Source: Pseudomonas sp. KUIN-1
Lineage (GTDB): Bacteria > Pseudomonadota > Gammaproteobacteria > Pseudomonadales > Pseudomonadaceae
Length of the DNA stretch: 64,000 nucleotides
Reading direction: 5' to 3'
NCBI RefSeq assembly: GCF_009176725.1
Contig: NZ_AP020337.1
Coordinates: 1,798,001-1,862,000 of the forward strand
This document shows, in pieces, positions 57,601-64,000 of the stretch (positions are counted from its first letter, which is position 1; each line of letters starts with the position of its first letter). The notes below the pieces were generated by a model. The model did not search any database, had not been told where the DNA came from, and worked only from the letters and a program-made list of their open reading frames with translations. The position numbers and the translations under genes are program-made.

Positions 57601-60600
57601 CGGTTGGGCGCAGGCCACAGGGTGTACAGACGGCGCACGCGTGCCGCTGCCGACCTATCCGTTCGCGCGGGACAGCCACTGGATCGAGGCTGCCGGGACG
57701 GCTTCTTCAGCGCAGCACGAGGCACCGTTGTTCCTGCATTGGCAGCGTATGCATGGTAATCGCCGGCAGTTCCGGTTGAGCCTTTCGCCGCAACTCTGGC
57801 TGGTGGACGAACACCGGGTTTTCGAAGGAAGGCCAGTGCTTTCCGGCACCGGATGCGTCGAACTGGTGCGCAATGCCTATGCGCGTATGGAAGGTGTCGA
57901 GTCGATCGAGCTGAGTGATGTTTACTTCCCGACACCTCTGGTTCTGGAAGATGAGCAGGCCTCGCAACGCGTGCTGATTACGTTCAAGGATCACGCCGAG
58001 AGCACCGAGTTTTTCCTCGAGTCGGTATCGGACGAGGGTAACGGTCCGCAGCAGCGCACGATGCTGCACGCCCAGGGCTTCATCAAGCGCCACGACCGGG
58101 AGCGTTCCGTACCCACAGCGTTGATGCAGCTTCAGGCCGACCATGCTGACTGTCTTGCCGATGAAGTCGAACATGCGGCATTGAACACGCGTCTCGGCTT
58201 GTTCGGGCCTCGCTGGAAGTGCTTTCGTTCTATCTGGCTTAGTGAGGATGAGGGGTTGGCGCTCCTGGAACTCGATCAGGCGTTTGCCGCTGATGTTGAG
58301 CACTTTGCGCTGCATCCGGCGTTGCTCGACATGGCGACTGGTTTTCTCTCGATCATGGAAAACCGCGCCCGCAGATTGCCGTTCCATTACCAGCGCCTGA
58401 CTATTCATGCACCACTGCGCTCCCGGCTTTACAGCCATGCACGGCGGGTTCGCAGTAATGTTTATGATGTGCAGATGTTCGAAGTCGACAGCGACGGCGG
58501 AGTCGGGGCGCTGCTGGCCGAGGTGACAGGCTTCACTTTGCGCGAGGAGCGAGTGGCATCGGAAGCACAGCGCACTGAGCCCCTGGACTGGTGCCAGGCG
58601 CCTGCATGGCGCCCGGCATTGCCGCCGAGGAGCGACTCGCCATTACAAGGGCCCTGGCTGGTTGTGATGCGCGGCGTTGCAGCCGATAACAGCATGCTTT
58701 TCTCGCTGCCGCCGGACAGTGTCTGCATAGCAGATGCCGGTGATTCCGGCACTGCGGTCGCGACAATTGCTCGCGGCGATGCTCAGGCGTATGAGCAGCT
58801 GTTCAATACACTGGCGGCGCAAGATGCCTTGCCGAGTCAGATCATTTACATGGCTGGTCAGGCGCAACCGACGCACGGCGAACACGCTGCCATTGGGCTG
58901 TTTACCGATCTTATGTCGCTGGTACAGGCGTACATCCCTCATGCCGCAAACACCACTGTGTTGTCACTGGTGACCGAAGGTGCCTGCCAGGTGGATGACG
59001 ATGAGCCGGTCAACAGCTGTGTAGCGACCTTGTCTGGCGTGGTTCGCACACTTGCGTGGGAGCTGCCACAGATTCAGTGCCGTCATTTCGATCTGCCGCT
59101 TGCCAATGCGGCGGAGAACGAGACGCTGCTGCTTCAGGCACTCCAGCACATCGATCCAGACCAGGCATCGCCGCTTGCTTCGACCCTGGCGTTGCGCAAA
59201 CAGACGTTCCATGAGCCTTGCCTGCGAGCGCTGCAAGTCTCGCCACCTTCGCAGCCGTTCGAGGAGGGCGGGACCTACGTGGTTACCGGTGGTCTGGGCG
59301 GCATGGGGCTTGCGCTGGCCAGTCATCTGGCTGCGAAGGCAAAAGCCGTCACGTTAGTCCTGATGTCCCGTTCTGCGACAGTCACGGATGAGGTCGGGCA
59401 AGCGCTGCAGGCGTTAGAACAGCAGGGCGCGCGGATTCAACACATGGCGGTCGATTGCGCTGATCGCGAGGCTTTCACTGCAGCGCTGCACCAGGTCAGA
59501 CTTCAGCATGGACGTATCTCTGGAGCCATACACGCGGCAGGCGTGCAAGCCAGCGGTCTCATTCAACTGAGCCAGGCAACTGCATGGGCACAGGTCATGG
59601 GCAGCAAGGTAGTCGGCACCGATGTGCTGATAGAGGTTTTGCGCCAGGAACCTGTCGATTTCATATTCCTGTGTTCGTCGTTGGCGTCGGTGCTGGGTGG
59701 TCTGGGCCAGGCGGATTACGCCGCCGCCAACGCTTACCTGGATGCTCGGGCGCAGGCGTGTCGTCAGGAGGGCATACCTGTGGTTTCGCTCAACTGGGAT
59801 GCATGGGCGCAGGCAGGTATGCGTGTTGCCTATGACAGGGCACACCCCGAGCAGGCGCCGATTGACGATGTGCGCGGGCTGACCAACGCAGAAGGTTGCC
59901 AGTTGTTCGAGCTGGCCCTGGCGCAGAACACGGCTCAGGTCATCGTGAGCAAGGCGCAGGATCTGCAACAACTGATCGAGCAACTGCAGCGCGGCGGCGC
60001 GACATCGGCTGGCCGTGCAACGCCGCTGTTCGACTCCGGGGCCGAGCGTGTTGCGCCACGCAATGCGGTGGAACAGGAAGTCGCGCAGTTGTGGCAAGAG
60101 CTGCTAGGCGGCGATATGCCGGGTGTGCTGGATAACTTCTTCGATCTGGGCGGGCACTCGCTGTTGGGCTCCCAGCTTATTTCGCGAATTCGTTCGCGCT
60201 TTCAGCAGTGCCTGACGTTGGCCGAGTTTCTCGATGAGCCGACCATCGAGCGAATCGCCCGTTCATTGGGCAGTGGCGCCGACGATACGCCCATCGATGC
60301 CGATGAAGCCGCCGTCCGCTACTGTCTGGTGCCGGTGCAGCGAAACGGCGAGGGGAGACCATTCTTCTGTCTGCCGGGCATGGGGGGCAACGTCAATCAA
60401 GTGCTTGGGTTGGCCAAGGCCATGGGTACGCAGCGGCCTTTTTACGGTCTGCAATGCCTTGGGCTCGATGGCAAGGCTGAGCCTCACCTCAGCGTCGAGG
60501 ATATGGCCGAACACTATATTCGCTGCATGAAATCGGTTCAGGCGCACGGGCCGTATCTGTTGGGCGGGCATTCACTTGGCGGAAAAGTAGCGTATGAAAT

Positions 60601-61165
60601 CGCCAGGCGTCTCGAAGCGCGTGGCGACCAGGTGGGCTTGCTGGCGCTGTTCGACTCGGCGGCACCTCCCTATACGCAAATGCAGGTGCCCACTGATGCT
60701 CAGGTACTGGGTTCGCTGCTGAGTATCTTCGGGCATTACTTCGACAAGCCGATCAAGCTTAGCCGCGAGGAGTTGCAGGCGCTCGAGCATCTGGATGATG
60801 AGGAAAAGATCCGCTACCTGAAAGACACACTGGAAAGTCACGGGTTGCTGGATGCGCGTGGCGATGAGGGAAGCATCCGGGGGCTGTTCAACGTGTACAA
60901 GGCTGCTGCCGCATTCGGTATGCGCTATGACCCGCCCAAAGTTGCGCTTGATGCCTCGCTGGTGCTGTTTCGCGCGGTCGACTCGATGCCCTCCGGCATC
61001 AACCTGCCCGAGATCCGCGACACGGATGCCTGGGGCTGGGAGTCGTTCAGTGCGGCGAAGGTAAGAACGGTCGATGTCTCGGGAGACCACTTTACCTGCC
61101 TGTCCGTCCACGCCCGGCAAATTGCCGATGTATTGATCGAGCAACTCGCCGAGTGTGATCGATAA
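48605..61165 (+). CDS. sylD: Syringolin hybrid NRPS/PKS SylD
   Basis: A 4186-residue megasynthase. Module 1: condensation (His155-His156), adenylation (YIIFTSGSTG at 622), carrier Ser1029. Module 2: condensation (His1231-His1232), adenylation (YILYTSGSTG at 1703), carrier Ser2098. Module 3 is a PKS: ketosynthase (Cys2330, His2465, His2507), acyltransferase (Ser2774, HAFH as in malonyl-specific domains), dehydratase (His3070, Asp3242), ketoreductase (GGLGGMG at 3562), carrier Ser3852. A thioesterase ends it (Ser3990, His4162). This matches lysine and valine incorporation, one malonyl extension reduced to an alkene, and macrocyclisation. Starts at 48593 (GTG), 48599 and 48605 are all in frame; GGAG six bases away favours 48605. 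Confidence 0.94.
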   Translation: MSQKKPVTSTTESAVRMPTPAAGGFLNLSPAQKSLWFMHQMEDASATYNVPFALRIDGALDRAALERAVDSVYQRQSALRYRFPCIDGQPVIRLVDEQLLIRKVDLRAEPDSEAALKAFEQSEARYVFDLEHEALLRATLLHCATDEHVLLINVHHIVFDGWSMQIFLSEVASAYSALVRGSEVNAEPLNFDFGDYLSLSPSNAERAPDIDHWQRRLAGAPPVLPLPLDNKRPAVQRYAGQRCHFQVPEAVSDALKNLARECRVTPYMVGLAAFSVLLYRYTQEADLVIGSPMSNRQSSDLEGVIGFFVNTLPNRIDASGSPSFVELLKRVRASVLDTFEHAHVPFDQIVEAIQPPRSLSHAPVFQVLFDMANEDFSVELENLRTRVYTLDSCTAKYDLSLTLALTAHGMSGAIEYDTALLDERAVQGMIDSLLIIMEQVSRNPDGAIDDFSLLSCEAVEQALRLANHQPAAPQAPFAPFHQWFKRSAAQWGEADALVYENRRYSYAQLDAEARVLAGHLHAAGVRRGDRVAVVQRYGPEVIIALLAVHQVGGIYVPLAIDDARHADLLKDIEPRLVLTLSACQEQLRGYPCLVQDDLPQATGTLHENEFEGRNTQPEDIAYIIFTSGSTGRPKGVSVSHGSWVSLLQALEQTYGQTEPGVTGILQMANFTFDVFMSDVVRALAVGARLIMCPRQSLADPEQLYELITAERVTLLEFVPAVLRQMIRYLEETGRRLDTLRTLTCGADVWFVHEYRKMQTLCGPQTRVVSVYGVTEATCESATFEPDAGWYDPERSLPIGGPLPNTSLYLVDATLNLVPRTVPGELLIGGGAVASGYMNRPELNEKSFLTGSFSASGRFLPGVGEQRFYRTGDLCRHMRDGTIEFLGRSDNQVKIRGFRIELGEVESVLADHPDVNECAVVTRQSPGAEAELIGYVQTRATAQQLNAYLGERLPGHMVPRLLVVLAALPLTANGKIDRKSLPEPDWTQDSRAYAAPRNSLEEQLVEDWQHLLNVPRVGIDDNFFESGGHSLLVTQVIAQIKKRFGVALSIANLFEGPTVAQVAEKIMLSMIQISQGASVASRPAAIGRSSGIERQRLSFAQRRLWLTQHSEPGTAYNMPEICRLTGQLDIPALEGALNLLLERHEVLRTHFTRELETFVDAQGVTQKEPLVVTSHADSARVPFRLQTIAREALTATLEREVHTPFVLDKELPIRALLLQTASDEHVLCLTLHHIAYDGWSSALLRQELAVFYRHLTQGERITLSPLEAQYQDYAAWQRNQLETGAFTTQIDAWKASLQDLPPPLVLPVRSSPREGNPLAGDYVALTLPGDCSARLDQLCLRLQCTPAMVMHAAFALLLHRYTGQDDILIGMPFSGRDHDESTNLIGFFVNLLPLRLRLRGPLRVAQVIEQSRQALLAAEANQSVPIDYLAQVLNPQRLPGKHPFFQAGLVVQSTTAVPLSLPHVKSEEISLASTEVKLDLMLELRAVKGEGVSGVFKYRTSLFERSVISGMAGHFQCLLENMLANDEQTVAQVKMLSATEQQRLISQFNDTARDFGDGDVVSRFEQRVRQTPQAIALQLQQRCWTYAELDRLANGIAHALIKKGVQAGEHIGLFTGRHPYLVAGMLGILKARCAFVPLNPQDSMEGALGYMIKDAALHRVVGHRGLAHELAALGLETLLVDDFEGDQGEWSAPACQREPQDLAYILYTSGSTGQPKGVMVSQRNIDNTANAFARTLELTGQSRQLQYFSPVFDGVCGEVFPVLISGATLVFAASEQLLPGPDLVTLLREQRITHLQITPTALRLLPHAELAELKVIISAGEACPANVAQTWAAGRRFLNGYGPTETTVYASARDYWDERGALVLRPLDNVRMYVLDRYLNPLPCGVPGELYIGGSGVAQGYLNLDERTAQAFLPDPYGVSPEARLYRTGDFVVRQFNGSLSYVGRIDNQVKIRGFRIELGDVETRLNAIAGLEQAVVVVKQDDQGRKALVGYYVGKPSVAQVRAELARVLPAHSVPERLVCLPELPLSRTGKVDRKSLENRVDQRAQEGTAVGTPATLPAAVRPAGKRLHNKVRTIWQEVLDCQEIDSDDNFFDLGGHSLRIVEMQKRLSELLQAPVAMTDLFEYPTLRGLVAHLERLHGPLPEVRQASEASPAIDPGNRTLAVVGMAGRFPGAADLSEFWQNITEGVESTLYFSDEVMLAHGVNPDLLERADFVKCGNRLEDVDKFDAEFFGFSPREAQLMDPQQRIFLQCAWAAMEAAGYGGALNDLRVGVFASASTSHYLLDHVYPRRQELQLENIQWLLGNGRDFMASRVAYKLNLAGPAITVETACSSSLVAVQMACESLLRGESDMVIVGGASVEAQYYGYQAAPGSIISVDGHCRPFDAQASGTTGGSGCAVLVLKLADRAIEDRDHIHALIKGGAINNDGSSKVSYTAPSVHGQAQVVSAALDAANISADSIGYVEAHGTGTRLGDPVEVRALTQAYTSALPHFTPGFCALGSLKSNIGHLDAASGIAGLVKAILAVQHNVLPASLNFTRANPEIDFSDSPFYVNTTSRPWPAAASPRRAGVSSFGIGGTNAHVIVEEPPQPSVRPHDDSERWYILPFSARSAAALDHQRRQLITCLQNPAADLRDIAFTLGEGRTRFAFRDSVVSQSIAGALHALQAPSSTALMERRQDRPIVFMFSGQGSQYAGMFKGLYDSEAVFRQTVDRCAVILQRYGVDILACLYPPAGSKTGDALSRTEIAQPALFVVEYACALLLQSRGIHPQALIGHSLGELVAACFAGVYSVEDSLKLVVERGRLMQRQAPGAMLAVGLSEADCARFLEPGVELAAVNGPLQCVLAGDFEAIARVERQLAEEGLVGRVLDTSHAFHSRMMAPAAHALKAVVNGFSVQPPTIALVSNHNGGWFSIDSSSQSDYWASHLLETVRFSDGIGLLADELEEPIFLEVGPGRALQSALKSYAEPLCVLGCTRHARDSRSDEAALAQGIASLWRQGASFGWAQATGCTDGARVPLPTYPFARDSHWIEAAGTASSAQHEAPLFLHWQRMHGNRRQFRLSLSPQLWLVDEHRVFEGRPVLSGTGCVELVRNAYARMEGVESIELSDVYFPTPLVLEDEQASQRVLITFKDHAESTEFFLESVSDEGNGPQQRTMLHAQGFIKRHDRERSVPTALMQLQADHADCLADEVEHAALNTRLGLFGPRWKCFRSIWLSEDEGLALLELDQAFAADVEHFALHPALLDMATGFLSIMENRARRLPFHYQRLTIHAPLRSRLYSHARRVRSNVYDVQMFEVDSDGGVGALLAEVTGFTLREERVASEAQRTEPLDWCQAPAWRPALPPRSDSPLQGPWLVVMRGVAADNSMLFSLPPDSVCIADAGDSGTAVATIARGDAQAYEQLFNTLAAQDALPSQIIYMAGQAQPTHGEHAAIGLFTDLMSLVQAYIPHAANTTVLSLVTEGACQVDDDEPVNSCVATLSGVVRTLAWELPQIQCRHFDLPLANAAENETLLLQALQHIDPDQASPLASTLALRKQTFHEPCLRALQVSPPSQPFEEGGTYVVTGGLGGMGLALASHLAAKAKAVTLVLMSRSATVTDEVGQALQALEQQGARIQHMAVDCADREAFTAALHQVRLQHGRISGAIHAAGVQASGLIQLSQATAWAQVMGSKVVGTDVLIEVLRQEPVDFIFLCSSLASVLGGLGQADYAAANAYLDARAQACRQEGIPVVSLNWDAWAQAGMRVAYDRAHPEQAPIDDVRGLTNAEGCQLFELALAQNTAQVIVSKAQDLQQLIEQLQRGGATSAGRATPLFDSGAERVAPRNAVEQEVAQLWQELLGGDMPGVLDNFFDLGGHSLLGSQLISRIRSRFQQCLTLAEFLDEPTIERIARSLGSGADDTPIDADEAAVRYCLVPVQRNGEGRPFFCLPGMGGNVNQVLGLAKAMGTQRPFYGLQCLGLDGKAEPHLSVEDMAEHYIRCMKSVQAHGPYLLGGHSLGGKVAYEIARRLEARGDQVGLLALFDSAAPPYTQMQVPTDAQVLGSLLSIFGHYFDKPIKLSREELQALEHLDDEEKIRYLKDTLESHGLLDARGDEGSIRGLFNVYKAAAAFGMRYDPPKVALDASLVLFRAVDSMPSGINLPEIRDTDAWGWESFSAAKVRTVDVSGDHFTCLSVHARQIADVLIEQLAECDR

Positions 61166-61184
61166 CCCGTTCTTTGCAGAACAT

Positions 61185-61211
61185 GGCGAGCAGGCTCAGC
61201 GCCTGCTCGCC
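61185..61211 (+). terminator. Perfect hairpin in the sylD-sylE gap
   Basis: GGCGAGCAGGC and GCCTGCTCGCC form an 11-bp stem with loop TCAGC, but the next bases (TACATTAATC) are not a T run. It may be a weak or Rho-assisted terminator or an mRNA-stabilising hairpin protecting the long sylCD message. It lies 19 bases after the sylD stop. Confidence 0.45.
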
Positions 61212-61237
61212 TACATTAATCAGTCTGAGGTTTACAT

Positions 61238-62473
61238 ATGCCTGGAGGTTACTCAAAAGGTGACACCCGTCCACCCATGCGCTTCATTCTTCTGATATTG
61301 GGGCTCGATGTGCTTGGCATCGGTCTGGCGATCCCTGTCATGCCGACGCTGATCGCGACTATCTGGCCATCGTCTACCGAGCATGTCTCGTTGGCGCTGG
61401 GTGTGGCGTTGACACTTTATTCAGCGATGCAGTTTCTGTGTGCGCCGCTGCTGGGGGCGCTGAGCGACTGCCATGGGCGTCGACCGATATTGCTTCTGGC
61501 GCTGGCCGGCATGTGCCTGGGCAATCTGATGGCTGGCTTCGCCGGCAGCCTGACGGTCTTGCTGATAGGCCGTGCCATCGCAGGAATCACTGCCGCCAAT
61601 ATCGCCACTGCGATGGCCTATATTGCGGACATCAGTGAGGGTGAGCAGCGCACGCATTTCTACGGTGCCGCGGGCAGTGTTATCGCCATAGCGCTTGTTT
61701 TTGGCCCGGTGATAGGCGGGGGACTTGCGTCTTACGGACCGCACTTGCCCTTTCTGGTCGCTGGCGGCCTGGCGGCAATCAACCTGCTGTATGGCTACAT
61801 GAGGTTGCCGGAAAGCCTTGCGGCCGAGCATCGGCGTGCCTTCGAATGGCGGCGAACCAACCCGTTTGGCAGCCTGCGAGGACTCTGGAGTACGCAAGGC
61901 CTGCGGCCGTATCTGCTGGCTGCGACGTGCTCCTGGTTCGCCTACGGGATATTTCAAAGCTGCTTTGTGCTGGCCAATCAGATGCGTTATGGCTGGAGCA
62001 TGCTTGAAGTGTCGTACGCATTGGCGGCACTCGCCCTGGGCATGGCGTTCGCGCAGCGCGTACTGGTACGCAAGCTGACGCCAATCATGTCCAACCAGCG
62101 GATCATCGTTACAGGTTATGCCTGTTGCCTGCTGGGTTATGGTTTCTATACGGCTGCTGCAAGCGTCTGGCTGACGGTGGTGGGCATGTGTTTCCATGCT
62201 GTCGGACTGATCGCCGAGCCGGCATTGCGCAGTGAGCTCTCGCGTCATGCCAGTGCAGGGCATCAGGGCGAGTTGCAGGGCGGGCTGACATCCCTGTTGA
62301 GTCTGGTGGGCGGTGTAGCGCCAGTGATTGGCGCCCTGATATTTGCGGGTAACGTTGGCTCAGGCCAGCATGTCCTGTGGCTGGGCGCTCCCTTTCTGGT
62401 CAGCCTGTTGATGTACGTGCTGGCGATAGGCTGCATCCAGAGGGGGAGAACTTCAGCCGCCTGTAACGGTTGA
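61238..62473 (+). CDS. sylE: MFS exporter of syringolin
   Basis: A 411-residue, 12-helix major facilitator of the TetA/multidrug type: LDVLGIGLAIPVMPTLI in helix 1, GALSDCHGRRPILL in loop 2-3 and GRAIAGITAANIATAMAYIADI in helix 4 (compare TetA). It is the last gene of the syl cluster, 72 bases after sylD, and is regarded as the syringolin exporter. GAGG lies seven bases before the ATG at 61238; a second in-frame ATG at 61277 has a poorer site. Confidence 0.92.
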   Translation: MPGGYSKGDTRPPMRFILLILGLDVLGIGLAIPVMPTLIATIWPSSTEHVSLALGVALTLYSAMQFLCAPLLGALSDCHGRRPILLLALAGMCLGNLMAGFAGSLTVLLIGRAIAGITAANIATAMAYIADISEGEQRTHFYGAAGSVIAIALVFGPVIGGGLASYGPHLPFLVAGGLAAINLLYGYMRLPESLAAEHRRAFEWRRTNPFGSLRGLWSTQGLRPYLLAATCSWFAYGIFQSCFVLANQMRYGWSMLEVSYALAALALGMAFAQRVLVRKLTPIMSNQRIIVTGYACCLLGYGFYTAAASVWLTVVGMCFHAVGLIAEPALRSELSRHASAGHQGELQGGLTSLLSLVGGVAPVIGALIFAGNVGSGQHVLWLGAPFLVSLLMYVLAIGCIQRGRTSAACNG

Positions 62474-62492
62474 TCCTCGCGCTGGTAACCCA

Positions 62493-63206
62493 TCAGCCTC
62501 CGCCGAGCACCACACTCAGCGCGTTGCGTGCATCGTCCAGTTGCACCAGCGAGGCGTGGCGTGCGCCCAGCGCGTCGCGGTTCTGGATGGCGGTGAGGAT
62601 CGCCTTGTGACGCGGCATGGCCAGTTCGTGCAGGTTGGGACGCTTGTTGGAGTATTTGAGCGCTTCGCGCAACGCCAGTGACAGCATGTTGCACAGGTGA
62701 GCCAGCAAGTCGTTGTGGGTGGCGTCGGCGATGCGGCTGTGGAAGTCGAGATCGGGTTGCAACAGGTCTTCCGGCGTCGGTGCGGCTTCCATGCGCAGGT
62801 AGGCTTCGTGGATCGACTCGATCTCTGCGTCGGTGGCATGCTGCGCGGCCAGCGCTGCAACTGCTGGTTCGATGACAGCGCGTACGCTGGTCAGCAGATT
62901 GAAGAAATCATTCTGCGGCGAGCTTTGCATGACCCAGTGCAGTACGTCCGGGTCCAGCAGATGCCATTCGCGACGCGCCTTGACCACCGTGCCGACACGC
63001 GGCCGCGAATAAACCAGACCCTTGGCCACCAGAACCCGCGTGGCTTCACGCAGGACCGGGCGGCTGACGGCATACTCTTCGCAGAGCAACGCTTCGGCAG
63101 GCAGCTTTTCGTCAGGCTTGAAACGGCCGGACACGATTTGCATGCCCAGTTCCTGGACAATACGGGCGTGCATGCTTTTTCGGTCGGAAGGCTTTCGATA
63201 ATCCAT
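62493..63206 (-). CDS. GntR family (FCD-type) transcriptional regulator
   Basis: A 237-residue regulator with an N-terminal winged helix (about 10-75: LPAEALLCEEYAVSRPVLREATRVLVAKGLV, RPRVGTVV) and a C-terminal FCD ligand domain (about 95-230) with metal-ligand-type residues in DLDFHSRIADATHN and PRHKAIL. It ends 19 bases from the convergent sylE. Upstream on the same strand lies a sugar-acid dehydratase, so it probably controls sugar-acid catabolism and not syringolin. Confidence 0.9.
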   Translation of the reverse strand: MDYRKPSDRKSMHARIVQELGMQIVSGRFKPDEKLPAEALLCEEYAVSRPVLREATRVLVAKGLVYSRPRVGTVVKARREWHLLDPDVLHWVMQSSPQNDFFNLLTSVRAVIEPAVAALAAQHATDAEIESIHEAYLRMEAAPTPEDLLQPDLDFHSRIADATHNDLLAHLCNMLSLALREALKYSNKRPNLHELAMPRHKAILTAIQNRDALGARHASLVQLDDARNALSVVLGGG

Positions 63207-63301
63207 GGGAACGCTGGTCGGTCCTGGCGGTAATTGCTGGGCATCATACCATTGCGTAACACTTGCGGCGGCTGCCTGCGTCAGGCAAACCGCCGCTTTG
63301 G

Positions 63302-64000
63302 TCAGTGCGAGTGGCGGGGCACTTCGGAACCTCTGCAGCCGACCAGGAAGTCGAAATCACAGCCCTGATCCGCCTGCATCACCCGGTCTACGTACAGTTG
63401 ACGGTAGCCACCGAGCAACAGCTGCTGCGGTGCCTGCCAGTCGGCGAGGCGCGATGCCAGTTCGGCTTCCGGGATGTCCAGATGCAGACGCCCGCCAGCG
63501 CAGTCCAGCTCGATCCAGTCGCCTTCCTTGACCACCGCCAGCGGTCCGCCCGCTGCGGCTTCCGGCGCCACATGCAGAACCACGGTGCCGTAAGCTGTGC
63601 CGCTCATGCGCGCATCGGAAATGCGCACCATGTCAGTCACGCCCTGCGCCAGCAGCTTGGCTGGCAAGCCCATGTTGCCGACCTCGGCCATGCCCGGATA
63701 ACCCTTGGGGCCGCAGTTCTTCAGCACCATGACCGAGTTGGCATCGATGTCCAGATCCGGGTCGTTGATCCGTGACTTGTACATCTCGAAATTCTCGAAC
63801 ACCACTGCGCGTCCACGGTGCTGCATCAGCGCCGGCGTCGCGGCCGAGGGCTTGAGCACGGCACCCAGCGGCGCGAGGTTGCCGCGCAGCACGCAAATCC
63901 CGCCGTCGGCGCGGATCGGGTTGTCCAGCGCGCGGATCACCTGATCTTCGCCATAGATGGGGGAGTTGCAGGTGTTTTCACCGATGCTTTTGCCATTGAC
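63302..64000 (-). CDS. IlvD/Edd family dehydratase, C-terminal part
   Basis: The last 232 residues of a dehydratase that runs past the window edge; the frame is open to base 64000. Visible are SIGENTCNSPIYGEDQVI, GGICVLRGNLAP and VRISDARMSGTAYGTVVLHVAPEAA, typical of IlvD/Edd proteins. The ending (GCDFDFLVGCRGSEVPRHSH) resembles the L-arabonate and related sugar-acid dehydratases more than biosynthetic IlvD. It dehydrates a sugar acid to a 2-keto-3-deoxy acid if that reading is right. It shares orientation with the GntR gene. Confidence 0.85.
   Translation of the reverse strand, partial: VNGKSIGENTCNSPIYGEDQVIRALDNPIRADGGICVLRGNLAPLGAVLKPSAATPALMQHRGRAVVFENFEMYKSRINDPDLDIDANSVMVLKNCGPKGYPGMAEVGNMGLPAKLLAQGVTDMVRISDARMSGTAYGTVVLHVAPEAAAGGPLAVVKEGDWIELDCAGGRLHLDIPEAELASRLADWQAPQQLLLGGYRQLYVDRVMQADQGCDFDFLVGCRGSEVPRHSH

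Overview
The window is chromosomal DNA from a fluorescent pseudomonad. The most likely source is the Pseudomonas syringae group, close to pathovar syringae. Three things point there: gene order typical of Pseudomonas (accD-folC-SPOR protein-cvpA-purF-metZ-SDR; nadK-metallophosphatase-rhomboid-yeaC-DUF2797-pepN), the GC-rich intergenic repeats whose spurious translations are known as DUF1534 in P. syringae, and a complete syringolin (syl) NRPS/PKS locus. All identifications come from reading the sequence; no database search was run.

1-11 kb is core metabolism. accD, folC, a SPOR-domain protein, cvpA, purF, metZ and an SDR run on the + strand. A tRNA-Val/tRNA-Asp/tRNA-Asp cluster with its own promoter and terminator follows, then a DUF2242 lipoprotein and a tandem repeat. 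ilvA lies on the - strand behind what looks like an undescribed attenuation leader: a 21-residue Ile/Val-rich peptide, a terminator and antiterminator that exclude each other, and a second small ORF coupled to ilvA.

11-24 kb holds an AraC-type regulator with a nitrilase-fold protein lacking its catalytic cysteine, a FadH-type dienoyl-CoA reductase, a PLP deaminase, an MHS-family permease, a block of DUF1534-type repeats containing a strongly folded three-way-junction element, a coupled Fsr/ArsB-like efflux pair, a DUF1853 protein and a membrane diguanylate cyclase.

24-36 kb holds the nadK-to-pepN set, then an operon like Escherichia coli yjfIJKLMC (DUF2170, PspA-like, DUF2491, DUF350, DUF1190, glutathionylspermidine-synthase-like). 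A rhomboid protease gene is inserted after the PspA paralogue.

37-42 kb holds a DUF1329 / YCF48-like / RND transporter trio.

42-62.5 kb is the syringolin locus. sylA encodes a LuxR-family activator, sylB a desaturase (convergent to sylA), sylC an NRPS, sylD a 4186-residue NRPS/PKS with a thioesterase, and sylE an MFS exporter. The layout fits the known product: SylC supplies valine and the ureido-linked valine, SylD adds a lysine-derived residue and valine, extends by one malonyl unit and cyclises; SylB is assigned to lysine desaturation; SylE exports. I add a lux-box-like palindrome between sylB and sylC, a second half-size condensation domain inside SylC, and hairpins in the sylC-sylD and sylD-sylE gaps.

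The window ends with a GntR/FCD regulator and the 3' part of an IlvD/Edd-type sugar-acid dehydratase, both on the - strand.
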